Source: Ruminococcaceae bacterium UBA6413
GTDB taxonomy: Bacteria; Bacillota; Clostridia; Oscillospirales; Ruminococcaceae
Assembly (NCBI GenBank): GCA_002437415.1
Contig: DJPL01000066.1
Location: 1 to 20,609, forward strand
DNA: 20,609 nt
Reading direction: 5' to 3'
Part shown: one piece after another, positions 1 through 8,696 of the stretch
Layout of the letters: every line of letters starts with the position of its first letter
How positions within the stretch are numbered: position 1 is the first letter of the stretch
Translations under genes and position numbers: made by a program
The notes under the pieces: generated by a model
Databases searched by the model: none
What the model saw: only the letters and a program-made list of their open reading frames with translations
What the model was told of the DNA's origin: nothing

Positions 1-70
1 AGCGAACCCGAGAAGTGCTATCTCACAAAGAGAACTATCGGTAGCCTGCTATCACATTAAAAAATCAAAC
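1..70 (-). repeat. Dispersed intergenic repeat, copy A (inverted relative to copy B)
   Basis: The first 70 bases match, in reverse complement, positions 20434-20506 near the other end of the window. Both read AGCGAACCCGAGAAGTGCT at one end and ATCAAAC at the other, with a shared CTATCGGTAGCCT in the middle. Copy B folds its central part into a perfect 7-bp hairpin; copy A keeps only part of it. The left edge may be cut by the window start. No reading frame of note runs through it. I do not recognise it as a named family. Confidence 0.7.
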
Positions 71-109
71 ATTTCCGTCAAGCCGAAACAAAAATAATAT
101 CGCAAAAAT

Positions 110-127
110 AGCAAACCCGAGAAGCAC
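110..127 (-). repeat. Partial copy of the dispersed repeat (copy C)
   Basis: AGCAAACCCGAGAAGCAC repeats the outer end of copy A with two substitutions and in the same direction. Only this end is present. The following 85 bases are C/A-rich and hold nothing I can name. Confidence 0.5.
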
Positions 128-215
128 CACCGCCTTCAAAACCTCAACACCAAACAACAAATCCCCCATATCCCCCCCGATTCGCCAAACAACAAAATAA
201 ATTTACCAATAAGCG

Positions 216-244
216 TTGACTTTTCCAAATCCATATGCTATAAT
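216..244 (+). promoter_or_regulatory. Promoter of the TetR/surface-protein operon
   Basis: TTGACT (216-221) and a perfect TATAAT (239-244) are separated by exactly 17 bp. This is a near-consensus housekeeping sigma promoter about 60 bp upstream of the TetR gene. Confidence 0.8.
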
Positions 245-286
245 TGAGTAAACTCAAAACTAAACTCATAATTACAATTATGAGTT
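244..286. promoter_or_regulatory. Two palindromic operators, probable TetR autoregulatory sites
   Basis: TTGAGT-AA-ACTCAA (244-257) is a perfect 14-bp palindrome abutting the -10 box. It is followed by a 24-bp perfect palindrome at 263-286 with 11-bp arms (AACTCATAATT) and a 2-bp centre. Both share the half-site ACTCA. Their position over the transcription start fits repression by the TetR-family protein encoded just downstream, since that family binds such palindromes and often represses its own gene. The assignment is by position only. Confidence 0.7.
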
Positions 287-306
287 GCCTATAAGGAGTA
301 CGAAAT

Positions 307-1035
307 TTGAAAGGATTACAACCCAAGGGCATAGCACGCCGTAACAAAATGCTGCTTGCCGCGATACACCTGTTTTTAGAGCAGGGGTACGAAAAGACGA
401 CCACCGCGCAGATTTCCAAAGCGGCGGGAATGTCGCCGACATCGTTCTTTGCGGCATTTGAAAACAAAGAAGAATTACTGCTGACGCTGACGCAGATAAT
501 GTTTGAAAGTCAGTTCAGAAAGGCAAGATCGTTTGCCAAGGAGCTTGAACCGCTTATGGTGTACTGCCTTGAAACCGCGTTACAGATCTATATAACCGAG
601 CTGTCAGAGCCGCTCAGAGAGATCTATGTGATGGCATACACACTGCCGAGCACTTCGGAATATATATTAAAAAGTACGGCGGCTGAGATAAAAGCGATTT
701 TTTCTCCGTATATGCCCGATGCGGAAGACAAGGATTTTTTTGAGATGGATATCGCTTCGGGGAGTATTATGCGAGGCTTTATGGCGAAGAAGTGTGATAT
801 TTACTTTACAATGCCAAAGAAGATAAGCCGTTTTCTTGAATGCAGTCTTAAGCTGTATGATGTACCGAAGAAAAAGCGTGCCGACCTTATCGAAGCCGTA
901 CTGGCGTTTGATTTGGCGGGTGTAGCAAAAAAGTTGGTAGAAGAGATAATCGTAAAGGCAGAAACAGGTCTTGAAAAAGCTATAGAAAACAGAACCGAAA
1001 ATCTGAATAATCTGACGGAGGTGGATTATGTTTAA
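307..1035 (+). CDS. TetR/AcrR-family transcriptional regulator
   Basis: A 242-residue protein with an N-terminal TetR-type helix-turn-helix at about residues 10-56: a first helix with AAIHLFLEQGYEKTT, then AQISKAAGMSPTSFFAAFENKEELL, matching the family pattern of TVADIA..AGVS.GTFY.YF..KE.L. The rest (about 60-240) would be the helical ligand-binding and dimer domain; its ligand cannot be read from sequence. Translation starts at TTG (307), preceded at 8 bp by AAGGAG (293-298). The gene sits behind a consensus promoter with palindromic operators, which suggests self-repression. Its last 8 bases overlap the start of the giant surface-protein gene, so the two are translationally coupled and that gene is the obvious target. 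Family call is firm; ligand and wider regulon unknown. Confidence 0.9.
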   Translation: MKGLQPKGIARRNKMLLAAIHLFLEQGYEKTTTAQISKAAGMSPTSFFAAFENKEELLLTLTQIMFESQFRKARSFAKELEPLMVYCLETALQIYITELSEPLREIYVMAYTLPSTSEYILKSTAAEIKAIFSPYMPDAEDKDFFEMDIASGSIMRGFMAKKCDIYFTMPKKISRFLECSLKLYDVPKKKRADLIEAVLAFDLAGVAKKLVEEIIVKAETGLEKAIENRTENLNNLTEVDYV

Positions 1036-4000
1036 CAAAGTAAAGAATAAGAAAAAACTCGCGACTTTGATAGCGCTCATCACAGTATTTGTATTTTCAA
1101 GTGTGATGACCGTATTCGCGGCGGCACAGGAAGCGTCACTCGTCACAGCTGAGCTTATTACGGATAAGGACAGCTGCAGTGCGGGCGATACGGTAGGTAT
1201 TGCACTTACCGTGAAAAACGGAAATATATACGAAATAAACAACGTAAAAAACGAAATAACCTTACCTGACGGACTTACGCTTAAAAGCGGTGAGCTAACC
1301 GAGGGTGAATATGAACTTGCCGCAGGCAAGAGCAAAACACAGCAGGTCACGGCTTATATAACAAAGTCGTCCGATCCGGTAGATCCCGGCAATACAACAG
1401 ACCCGACAGAGCCGGACAAACCGACATCCCCCGATGATCCCGCTACTCCCGCTACTCCCGATAACCCTCCCACCGGCGGCACGCTTTGCCCGCTGTGGCT
1501 CACGCTTGCAGTGATATCGGGCGGAACGCTTACCGTACTCGGTATAAAGAAAAAGCACGGTAAGAAGATTTTATCATTGTTCTTATGCGCGGTGATCTCG
1601 CTTACTGCACTTCCCGCAGATGTATTTGCAGAAGAAGTTTTACAGCCGAACGCAAGCGGAAGCGTTACCGCAAGCAAGGATATAACTGTAGACGGCGTTA
1701 AAAAGACAATAACCGCAAAGGTTACATATAACGAAAACAAGCCCGCCGATGAAGAAGAGGTCACAGTGACCTTTGATGCGGGTGACGGCACACCGGTTGC
1801 TCCTATCACCGTAAAGAAGGGTGAAACCATAAGCAGACTTCCCGAGTCTTTCGGTGCGGGCAAGTCGTTTATGGGTTGGTTCACCGATACGGAATACACG
1901 ACCGAGTTTTTCACCAATACCCCCGTAAACGAGGATATGACCTTATACGCTTCGTTTATAGACTCAGACGATGATTTCCAGTCCGGCGTGAAGACCACTT
2001 ATTATGTGGAGGATTGTGCCGAATATCAGCCTGTAACGCTTATATGTGATGAAGAGATTACAGCCGATAATGTATGGCAGTATATCACCTTATTTGCATA
2101 TACAGGCGATACACCGGAAAACTTTATTGTAACATCAAACGCAGAAAACGAATATACGCTCGTTCCCGAAACTCCGTATACAGCCGGCTGTATGTATCGT
2201 ATGACAGCAGGTGACGGCGTTACGTTCAAGGGACTTGAAGAAACGATCAACGAGTACACATTCAAGATTTATAAAGAACAGACAAATATAGTAGAAGTCA
2301 AAGACAACATTAAGTATCTTGACAAGACTAAACTGATCGCGACCGAAAATCTTAACGAATACATGGTATTTGCAGAGTATTTTGAAGAAAATTCTCTTGC
2401 TGTAGGCGATGTACTCTGCATTGACAATGGTACAAAGAATTTCACGCAGGACTGCCTTTTCGTAAAAATTACCGATATAATAAAGGACGGAGAAATTTAC
2501 TTAATTCAGACAGTCGACTGCGAAGCGGAAGATGTTTACGACAACGTAGATATTTATTTCACAGAGCCCGCAAAAAACAAGTTCCTTGAGGAGCAGATTG
2601 ATACCGAGGCAATTGCGGAAGAAGTCAAGAACAGCGAGGGTGTACAGCAGCTTAACCTCGTGCTCGCGGCACTGCTCGCAGAAGATGAAACCGTAAACGA
2701 GATAATGGAGGGTGAACCGCTTGTTACAGATACAGTCACCGCTGCCACTTACGCCGCTTCGGACGATGACAGATTAAAGGACTTCTCGGACTATACACAT
2801 CCCAGAGAAGGCACTCTGAAAAGTATTGCCGCCAGCCTTGCAATAGGTCTTTCTGTAACGGTAAAGGTCGGTGAAGCCGATAATGATAATTTTACCACAG
2901 TCGATCCAGATTACTGGTCTGTTATTACATTCGAGCTGAATTACAAGACTACTATCAAGAAAAAACTTAAGGTAGACGCTACATTTACCGTAAGCGAATA
3001 TCTCAATGTTTCATTCCAGGGCTATAATTCATTCAAATTCAAGTGGTTTGATATACCCGAGATGGAATTTAACTATGCGGCTAATATCTACACACAGACA
3101 GACATTGAACTTAAGGTTCTCGTGTGCTCGGTAGGCGCAAACAGCTACAGAAATATTACGAGTGAAGTCGCAAAGATGCTCGGCAGTGATGAGAAGAACG
3201 ATACCGCAGGACTTGTAAAAGATGTTAAGGATATGCTCAACAAGAAGGGCGGAGAAATAGAAATATGCAGAATACCGTTCTTCACGGCGTTTAAGCCCTT
3301 GTCGCTGTTCCAGCTGAATTTTGAACTCAGCCTTGTTGTAAAAATGAGCTTTGCCGGCGGTATAGGAAGTAAGTTCTCCATACTCGACGCAACGCAGGTA
3401 GGTACGCACGGCAACTCTAAGGATAAAGAGTTCAGTATGTATAAAAACAAGCTCGTTGAGGGCGACAGGTACAGCTTTGATCTTACGGTATTCGGATATG
3501 TCGGTGTAAAGATGGGCGTTTCCGGACAGCTCACCGTATCGTTCACGGGTTTAAGACGACTGGGTGAGGTCGGCGTTGAAGTTCAGGTAGGTGCATATCT
3601 CGATATATACGGCTTGGCAAAATATCACGTCGTCAAACCGGATCATCGATACAGTACTGTATATCGGACGCTGACAGGCGGCTTCTATCTTGAAGCGGGA
3701 ATTTATCTTGAGGTAAATCTTGTCGCGGAATCAAAGGTATTCAAATTACGACTTGAAGCGCCGCTGATACCCGAAATCAAATGGCCGCTGTTCTCAATGG
3801 GCGATAAAGACCTTGTTATATGCCTTAACGAACAGACAACACCGATTGTATTCAGTTCATCGGGCACTTACTGGGGAGAGATCAATGTGAATGATCTGCT
3901 CGCAGTGTCCGCGCAGACGCTTGATATCACGACAGGCACGATAAATTACAATGCGTCCGTACCGTGGAGCAAGCTGTCGATGGACGTTTCGGGCGAAGGC

Positions 4001-7000
4001 TTCAGAATGCTCTATGACTACAGAGGCAGATTTATCCGTTACGAGCAGTCATACAGCATGTCCGGCTTCTATAAGAACAGTACAGCCGAAGGTGTCGCTC
4101 AGATACATTATACAGGCACGTCACTGCAATTCACAAAAACCGCAGACCCCGAAATGAGCCTTACAAAGTCGGTAAAGGTTATCTGGTATGATGAAACAAG
4201 AGTAAAGGAAGAGGACGTAGGCAAGATTTTCACCGTAAATTTCTACAGAGAGGTTGACGGCGTTAAAACTCTTGTTGAAACAAGAAAAGTACCTGCGGGC
4301 AGTCTTGCGGGCTCTTACAACACAAATAACGCTCCCGACAGCTGGATGTACATTGATTGCGAATGGAAGGACAAAGACCCATACTTCATAGCCGTTGACC
4401 ACGATAACTATGAAATTGTGTTCACCGCAAAAAGAGCACAGACTCTTATGGAAATAGAGTATTACGACACCGTAAACAAAGAATGGGTAGTAGAACTGTG
4501 GGCGGTAAATGCCGGCGATGTTCTTAAAGTACCCGATAACTCCAGTGACGAGTATATGAAGCTGACCTCATGGCATGCAACATACGGAGTACCGTTCGGT
4601 TTTGAAAAGATGTATAAGTATGCCGGAGATAAGCTCAGAGCAATAGACTCCGGATGTCGCAAGGATTACTATACCAGCGGTCAGCCTACAGACAAACCGC
4701 TTTACAAGGTTACAGGCAACACTCAGAGAGCCGCTTCCGAAAACTTCTATTTCAATCATCACAACGACTATCAGAAAGTGGCACTCCATTTCAGCGCAAA
4801 TTACGACAGAGCGCTGATGAACGTAACGTACAATTATTATAATTATGCCGGCGATAAGAAGTCGACAACAGTAAAGGTACCTTACGGTACAAGACCGGAC
4901 TTCTTCCTGTCCAGCTGGCCTTTCGGTAAGACATTTATTGGCTACACCCCGGACGGCGGTAAAACCTTATACGATAAGGATACCGTATATAATGAGCAAC
5001 TGCCCTATGTGTATGAGGATACCGTATATGATGCGGTTTACGAAGCAGGAATATTCGATATTGAGATTCAGTACTACGATGACGTAGCGTGCGAATTTAA
5101 GACGTATAAGACGCTTAAGATCGAGGGCGGTTCAAAGGTACCTCAGTCGGTATTTGACGAGGCTTGGAGCAAGAGCAACTGGCAGGAGGGTACAACAATT
5201 CAGTTCCTCGACTGGAGCGATGTATACCTGAGTGATGAATACGGCGATGCATATCTCAACGAGTTTATCCCCGACAAGACGCTCATTTATAAGAGCCTTG
5301 TAATTCGCCCGAGATTCAGACGTAATGTTACGATAAAGCTTGATGCAGGCGATGGCAGATTGATATTTGAAGATCAAAACGAGTTCAAGAGCTACAGTCA
5401 GGATAAGTATGAGATAGAAATTTCACGTTGGGCAACCAAGGACTCCGACAAATACAACGACTATCAGCCTACAGGCTGGAAGGACAGCACAACAGGCGAG
5501 ATCTACGCATTAGGTCAGACAGTGAAGATTGATTATTCAACTACACTTATAGCACAATATGCCGCTGCTCCCAAGACCTATACGGTAAATGTAACTACAC
5601 CTAACGGCGTGCTCCTTAACGGAAAAACCACCGATACGTTCAGCGGCGGATATGATGATTATATCGCGTTTGTTGAGAAGTACAACAATTTCACACCCGC
5701 CGATGTAGAAGGCGAGGGCTATACTCTCGTATGCAACGGCTCTTCAAGCAAAGCGTCCGATGACGGATTGACACTTAACATAGCTTTTAACAGCTGGCAG
5801 AAGGTTATCCACAAGCACACATTGAAGCTTGACGTAAACGGCGGTAAGCTGTCGGGAAATGATGAACGCACAGCAGATTACGGCACTCAGATCAAGCTTT
5901 CGGATATGGCAACAGCGTCAAAAACAGACGACCTGAGAGATTATATCTTAAGCGGCTGGAAAGACGAGGACGGCACTGTCTACGCTGTAGATGATACGAT
6001 AACGCTTACAAAGGATATGACGCTTACAGCGGTATGGAGCGACGGCGCATACAAGGAATACAAGATAACCTTTATCCTTGACGATGTAACCATAAATGAA
6101 GTGACATATCACTACGGAGATGCTCTCCCGACCTTCGGCGCACCCGCAGAGGCTGACGGCTATATCTTTAACGGCTGGTCATGGTTCGGCACAGATACCA
6201 TATCTGCAACACAGCAGCCCGCAACAATGCCTGCGGCAAACCTGACAGCGATAGGTACGACCACAAAGTGCTATGTTTCATACGAGCTTGACGGCGAGGT
6301 TTACAGCACTAAGGCAGTCGGCAAGATAGGCGATACGATAACTCTTATTGCAAAGCCTACAAAGGATTATTACGATGTGACCGACTGGACGGCAGACGGT
6401 ATAACAATAACAGACGGCAAGTTCGTAATGCCGGCTCACGATGTTACATTCAAGGCAACCTCATCGCCCAAGTTCTATAACGTCAATATGACGGTTGACG
6501 GCAAAACAAGTGCAGACAGCCCGATGAGCGGACAGTATATGAGCGTTGTAACTCTTCCCGAGCCTCCGGCAAAGAGCGGTTACACATACTACTGGCAGTC
6601 TGATGATGTTACGATTTATGAAGAAAACGGTGAATATAAGTTTGTAATGCCTCATAACGATGTAAGCGTTGAGTGTATCTACACAACTGCAACTCACAAT
6701 GTCTACTATATAATAGACGGTGAAACAGAGCCGTATCAGACTATCACCGATGTTCCCGTCGGCAAGGATATGTTCGCATATATCGACCTGCCGAATAAAG
6801 ACGGTTATGTGTTCACCGAAACATGGATATGTACGGACGCTTCTCTTGTAAATAAGGAAGGCAACTATTCAATGCCCGACCGTGATGTTTACTTCTGGGG
6901 CAGATATGCCAAGAACGATGACACTATGGTTATGCTCGGCATAGAGCTGTATGTTGACGGTAACGCGGAAAATCATTACACTGTTTACACAAACAGAGGC

Positions 7001-7150
7001 GAAACCGTAACTCTCCCCGACATATTTATGGACGGATATGTAAAGTCGTACGAAAGCGACACACTTACCGTTGCAAACGGCAAGGTTACAATCCCGACAG
7101 GCGATGATGTCTTTGATGTAGCGCTTCAGATAAAATTCACAAAGAGTTAA
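1028..7150 (+). CDS. Giant surface protein with InlB-like repeats and an internal NPxTG/second signal segment
   Basis: A 2040-residue exported protein. Residues 1-31 form a signal peptide ending VFA. Residues 34-115 look like a small beta-sandwich (DUF11/CARDB-like), followed by a Pro/Asp/Thr-rich linker. At 146-150 is NPPTG, an NPxTG sortase-like motif, then a hydrophobic segment (153-173) and KKKHGKK: the layout of a C-terminal wall anchor, but at residue 150. A second hydrophobic stretch ending VFA (181-201) resembles another signal peptide. One InlB/Flg_new-type repeat follows at about 243-310 (FDAGDG...GWFTD...TLYASF), then an unrecognised beta-rich region to about 930. From about 1050 to the C-terminus come roughly ten degenerate InlB-like beta repeats (for example LDVNGG, GWKDEDG, TLTAVWS). 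There is no anchor at the true C-terminus (ends IKFTKS). Start ATG has GGAGGT 5 bp upstream and overlaps the TetR stop. Likely adhesion or wall-associated; exact role unknown. Confidence 0.85.
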   Translation: MFNKVKNKKKLATLIALITVFVFSSVMTVFAAAQEASLVTAELITDKDSCSAGDTVGIALTVKNGNIYEINNVKNEITLPDGLTLKSGELTEGEYELAAGKSKTQQVTAYITKSSDPVDPGNTTDPTEPDKPTSPDDPATPATPDNPPTGGTLCPLWLTLAVISGGTLTVLGIKKKHGKKILSLFLCAVISLTALPADVFAEEVLQPNASGSVTASKDITVDGVKKTITAKVTYNENKPADEEEVTVTFDAGDGTPVAPITVKKGETISRLPESFGAGKSFMGWFTDTEYTTEFFTNTPVNEDMTLYASFIDSDDDFQSGVKTTYYVEDCAEYQPVTLICDEEITADNVWQYITLFAYTGDTPENFIVTSNAENEYTLVPETPYTAGCMYRMTAGDGVTFKGLEETINEYTFKIYKEQTNIVEVKDNIKYLDKTKLIATENLNEYMVFAEYFEENSLAVGDVLCIDNGTKNFTQDCLFVKITDIIKDGEIYLIQTVDCEAEDVYDNVDIYFTEPAKNKFLEEQIDTEAIAEEVKNSEGVQQLNLVLAALLAEDETVNEIMEGEPLVTDTVTAATYAASDDDRLKDFSDYTHPREGTLKSIAASLAIGLSVTVKVGEADNDNFTTVDPDYWSVITFELNYKTTIKKKLKVDATFTVSEYLNVSFQGYNSFKFKWFDIPEMEFNYAANIYTQTDIELKVLVCSVGANSYRNITSEVAKMLGSDEKNDTAGLVKDVKDMLNKKGGEIEICRIPFFTAFKPLSLFQLNFELSLVVKMSFAGGIGSKFSILDATQVGTHGNSKDKEFSMYKNKLVEGDRYSFDLTVFGYVGVKMGVSGQLTVSFTGLRRLGEVGVEVQVGAYLDIYGLAKYHVVKPDHRYSTVYRTLTGGFYLEAGIYLEVNLVAESKVFKLRLEAPLIPEIKWPLFSMGDKDLVICLNEQTTPIVFSSSGTYWGEINVNDLLAVSAQTLDITTGTINYNASVPWSKLSMDVSGEGFRMLYDYRGRFIRYEQSYSMSGFYKNSTAEGVAQIHYTGTSLQFTKTADPEMSLTKSVKVIWYDETRVKEEDVGKIFTVNFYREVDGVKTLVETRKVPAGSLAGSYNTNNAPDSWMYIDCEWKDKDPYFIAVDHDNYEIVFTAKRAQTLMEIEYYDTVNKEWVVELWAVNAGDVLKVPDNSSDEYMKLTSWHATYGVPFGFEKMYKYAGDKLRAIDSGCRKDYYTSGQPTDKPLYKVTGNTQRAASENFYFNHHNDYQKVALHFSANYDRALMNVTYNYYNYAGDKKSTTVKVPYGTRPDFFLSSWPFGKTFIGYTPDGGKTLYDKDTVYNEQLPYVYEDTVYDAVYEAGIFDIEIQYYDDVACEFKTYKTLKIEGGSKVPQSVFDEAWSKSNWQEGTTIQFLDWSDVYLSDEYGDAYLNEFIPDKTLIYKSLVIRPRFRRNVTIKLDAGDGRLIFEDQNEFKSYSQDKYEIEISRWATKDSDKYNDYQPTGWKDSTTGEIYALGQTVKIDYSTTLIAQYAAAPKTYTVNVTTPNGVLLNGKTTDTFSGGYDDYIAFVEKYNNFTPADVEGEGYTLVCNGSSSKASDDGLTLNIAFNSWQKVIHKHTLKLDVNGGKLSGNDERTADYGTQIKLSDMATASKTDDLRDYILSGWKDEDGTVYAVDDTITLTKDMTLTAVWSDGAYKEYKITFILDDVTINEVTYHYGDALPTFGAPAEADGYIFNGWSWFGTDTISATQQPATMPAANLTAIGTTTKCYVSYELDGEVYSTKAVGKIGDTITLIAKPTKDYYDVTDWTADGITITDGKFVMPAHDVTFKATSSPKFYNVNMTVDGKTSADSPMSGQYMSVVTLPEPPAKSGYTYYWQSDDVTIYEENGEYKFVMPHNDVSVECIYTTATHNVYYIIDGETEPYQTITDVPVGKDMFAYIDLPNKDGYVFTETWICTDASLVNKEGNYSMPDRDVYFWGRYAKNDDTMVMLGIELYVDGNAENHYTVYTNRGETVTLPDIFMDGYVKSYESDTLTVANGKVTIPTGDDVFDVALQIKFTKS

Positions 7151-7162
7151 GCAGCATAAATG

Positions 7163-7199
7163 ATAATATCCCGGAAGGTTAATTCCGGGATATTATTTT
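7163..7199. terminator. Terminator after the surface-protein gene
   Basis: A perfect 14-bp stem (ATAATATCCCGGAA paired with its complement at 7183-7196) with a 6-base loop, followed by TTTT on the + strand. It lies between two convergent genes and probably serves both, though the T-run is better on the + side. Confidence 0.85.
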
Positions 7200-7216
7200 G
7201 CATATAAACAAGCGGA

Positions 7217-7774
7217 TCATTCGCAGGTAAGCTCAGCGTTAACAAGCTTGCAGACTTTGAAGGTGTTTTTGTTGTACTCCACCTCAGAAACCTCAAAAGT
7301 TCCGACTACTGTTATATCGGAATTCAGCTCCGGGTAGTCATCGGGGTAGACAGGATTGCCCGAAAGGACGAATTCAAGTCCTTGCGAACAGCAAGCAGTT
7401 GCATCTTTGATTATGCACGCAAATCTCGGCGAAGATTTATCTGTTGTACCGTCCTCGTTATAAGAGTAACCGATAGCTAGTGCACCGTTTATTCTTATAG
7501 TCATACCGCTGTAATCATCAGGTGAAACCATCATGTTATAAACCTCCGAATATACCATTGTACTGCTAAGCGCAGTTAGGTCAAGATCAACATCGGAAGT
7601 CGTCTTGTTGTCACCCTTATCGGTACTTGCTTCTTCAGCTAAGGAAGCATCAGATGAAAGCTCCGAAGCTGTATTTGACGAAACCGTTTGAGCGGTGTCG
7701 GTGTCGCTTTTATTGCAAGCAGTCAGCATTAAGGCGAGCAATGAAACGAATATGACAAGTGCTTTTTTATTCAT
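7217..7774 (-). CDS. Zinc-operon accessory lipoprotein
   Basis: A 185-residue lipoprotein. The signal peptide MNKKALVIFVSLLALMLTAC has a clear lipobox (LTAC, Cys20), followed by a Ser/Thr/Asp-rich spacer to about residue 65. The remaining 120 residues form a compact beta-rich domain with YSEVYNMMVSPDDYSGMTIRINGAL, a CCSQGLEF motif and VVGTFEV. This resembles the OB-fold-like domains (DUF1980-C type) seen beside zinc transporters; that likeness is from memory and not firm. The start is ATG at 7774, with AGGAGGT 8 bp upstream; the frame stays open upstream to 7903, but that part is a shadow of the permease gene. ATG and the permease stop overlap as ATGA, so it is coupled to the transporter. Plausible role: extracytoplasmic zinc handling. 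The adjacent cysteines may bind metal. Confidence 0.8.
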   Translation of the reverse strand: MNKKALVIFVSLLALMLTACNKSDTDTAQTVSSNTASELSSDASLAEEASTDKGDNKTTSDVDLDLTALSSTMVYSEVYNMMVSPDDYSGMTIRINGALAIGYSYNEDGTTDKSSPRFACIIKDATACCSQGLEFVLSGNPVYPDDYPELNSDITVVGTFEVSEVEYNKNTFKVCKLVNAELTCE

Positions 7775-8625
7775 TTGGCAAAACCTCCTGTTACAGTTCC
7801 TGTAATCCATGAAATAAAGAATACCGCTATCTGTATGGCAACTATTGTAGATCCTACAGGTGTTCCCGCAAGTATTGAAATAAGTATCCCCGCAAGAGCA
7901 CATATAACAGATAGGATCGCGGAGCAGACTGTTACTCCTTTAAAGCTTCTGAAAATCCGCATAGCGGACAATGCGGGAAAGATAACAAGCGCTGAAATCA
8001 AAAGCGAACCTACAAGATTCATTGCAAGAACAATTATAATCGCTGTCACTATTGCTATAAGCAGATTATAAACACTTGCTTTTGTGCCGGTTGCTCTTGC
8101 AAAGCTTTCATCAAAGGTAACCGCAAATATCTTGTTGTAGAACAATACAAATATTGATACAACAAGCAACGATATTATCAAGCAAAGCCAAACCTCTGTT
8201 GTCGACAACGTAAGTATTGAAGTTGAACCAAACAGAGTACTGCATACATCTCCGGAAAGGTTAGATGATGTTGAAAAAATATTCATAAGCAGATATCCGA
8301 TAGCCAGAGCTCCAACGGATATCATTGCAATTGCCGCATCACCTTTGATTTTAGTGTTCTGACCTGTTCGCAAAAGCAAAATTGCGCTGATGATGGTGAT
8401 TACCATAACTACAGGCATTTCGTTACTGATTTGCAGTATCGCCGCAATTGCCATAGCACCGAAGGCAACGTGCGAAAGACCGTCGCCTATAAATGAGAAA
8501 CGTTTAAGGACAAGCGTCACTCCGAGAAGTGAAGAGCAAAGAGCAATAAGTACGCCGACAACAAGAGCATATCGGACAAACGGATATTCCCAGTATTGAG
8601 CAAGTTTTTCAAGAACCGAATTCAT
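7771..8625 (-). CDS. znuB: Zinc/manganese ABC transporter permease, ABC-3 family
   Basis: A 284-residue, very hydrophobic protein with about eight membrane segments, the size and pattern of ZnuB/AdcB/MntB permeases (ABC-3 family). Family landmarks include LLGVTLVLKRFSFIGDGLSHVAFGA near residues 33-58, LLISALVIFPALSAM at about 210-225, and a C-terminal GxPVGSTIVAIQIAVFF-like segment. It would form the membrane channel for zinc delivered by the ZnuA-type lipoprotein upstream. The start is ATG at 8625; the ribosome site (AAAGG) is weaker than for its neighbours. In this family the ATPase gene normally sits beside the permease gene, but here only 71 bp separate it from znuA and no ATPase of this type occurs in the window. 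The neighbouring Fur-type regulator and the His-rich binding protein favour zinc over manganese. Confidence 0.9.
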   Translation of the reverse strand: MNSVLEKLAQYWEYPFVRYALVVGVLIALCSSLLGVTLVLKRFSFIGDGLSHVAFGAMAIAAILQISNEMPVVMVITIISAILLLRTGQNTKIKGDAAIAMISVGALAIGYLLMNIFSTSSNLSGDVCSTLFGSTSILTLSTTEVWLCLIISLLVVSIFVLFYNKIFAVTFDESFARATGTKASVYNLLIAIVTAIIIVLAMNLVGSLLISALVIFPALSAMRIFRSFKGVTVCSAILSVICALAGILISILAGTPVGSTIVAIQIAVFFISWITGTVTGGFAK

Positions 8626-8696
8626 ATTTGTACACTGCCTTTCAAAGTAAGAAATAATCAGCTTGTTATTCTGAACCGAGCTTTATAAGCAACGGC

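Noticed and set aside
667..1998. Long - strand frames of 227, 214 and 87 residues opposite the TetR and surface-protein genes
   Set aside because: They lie opposite strongly supported genes, lack ribosome sites, and have low-complexity composition typical of antisense frames.
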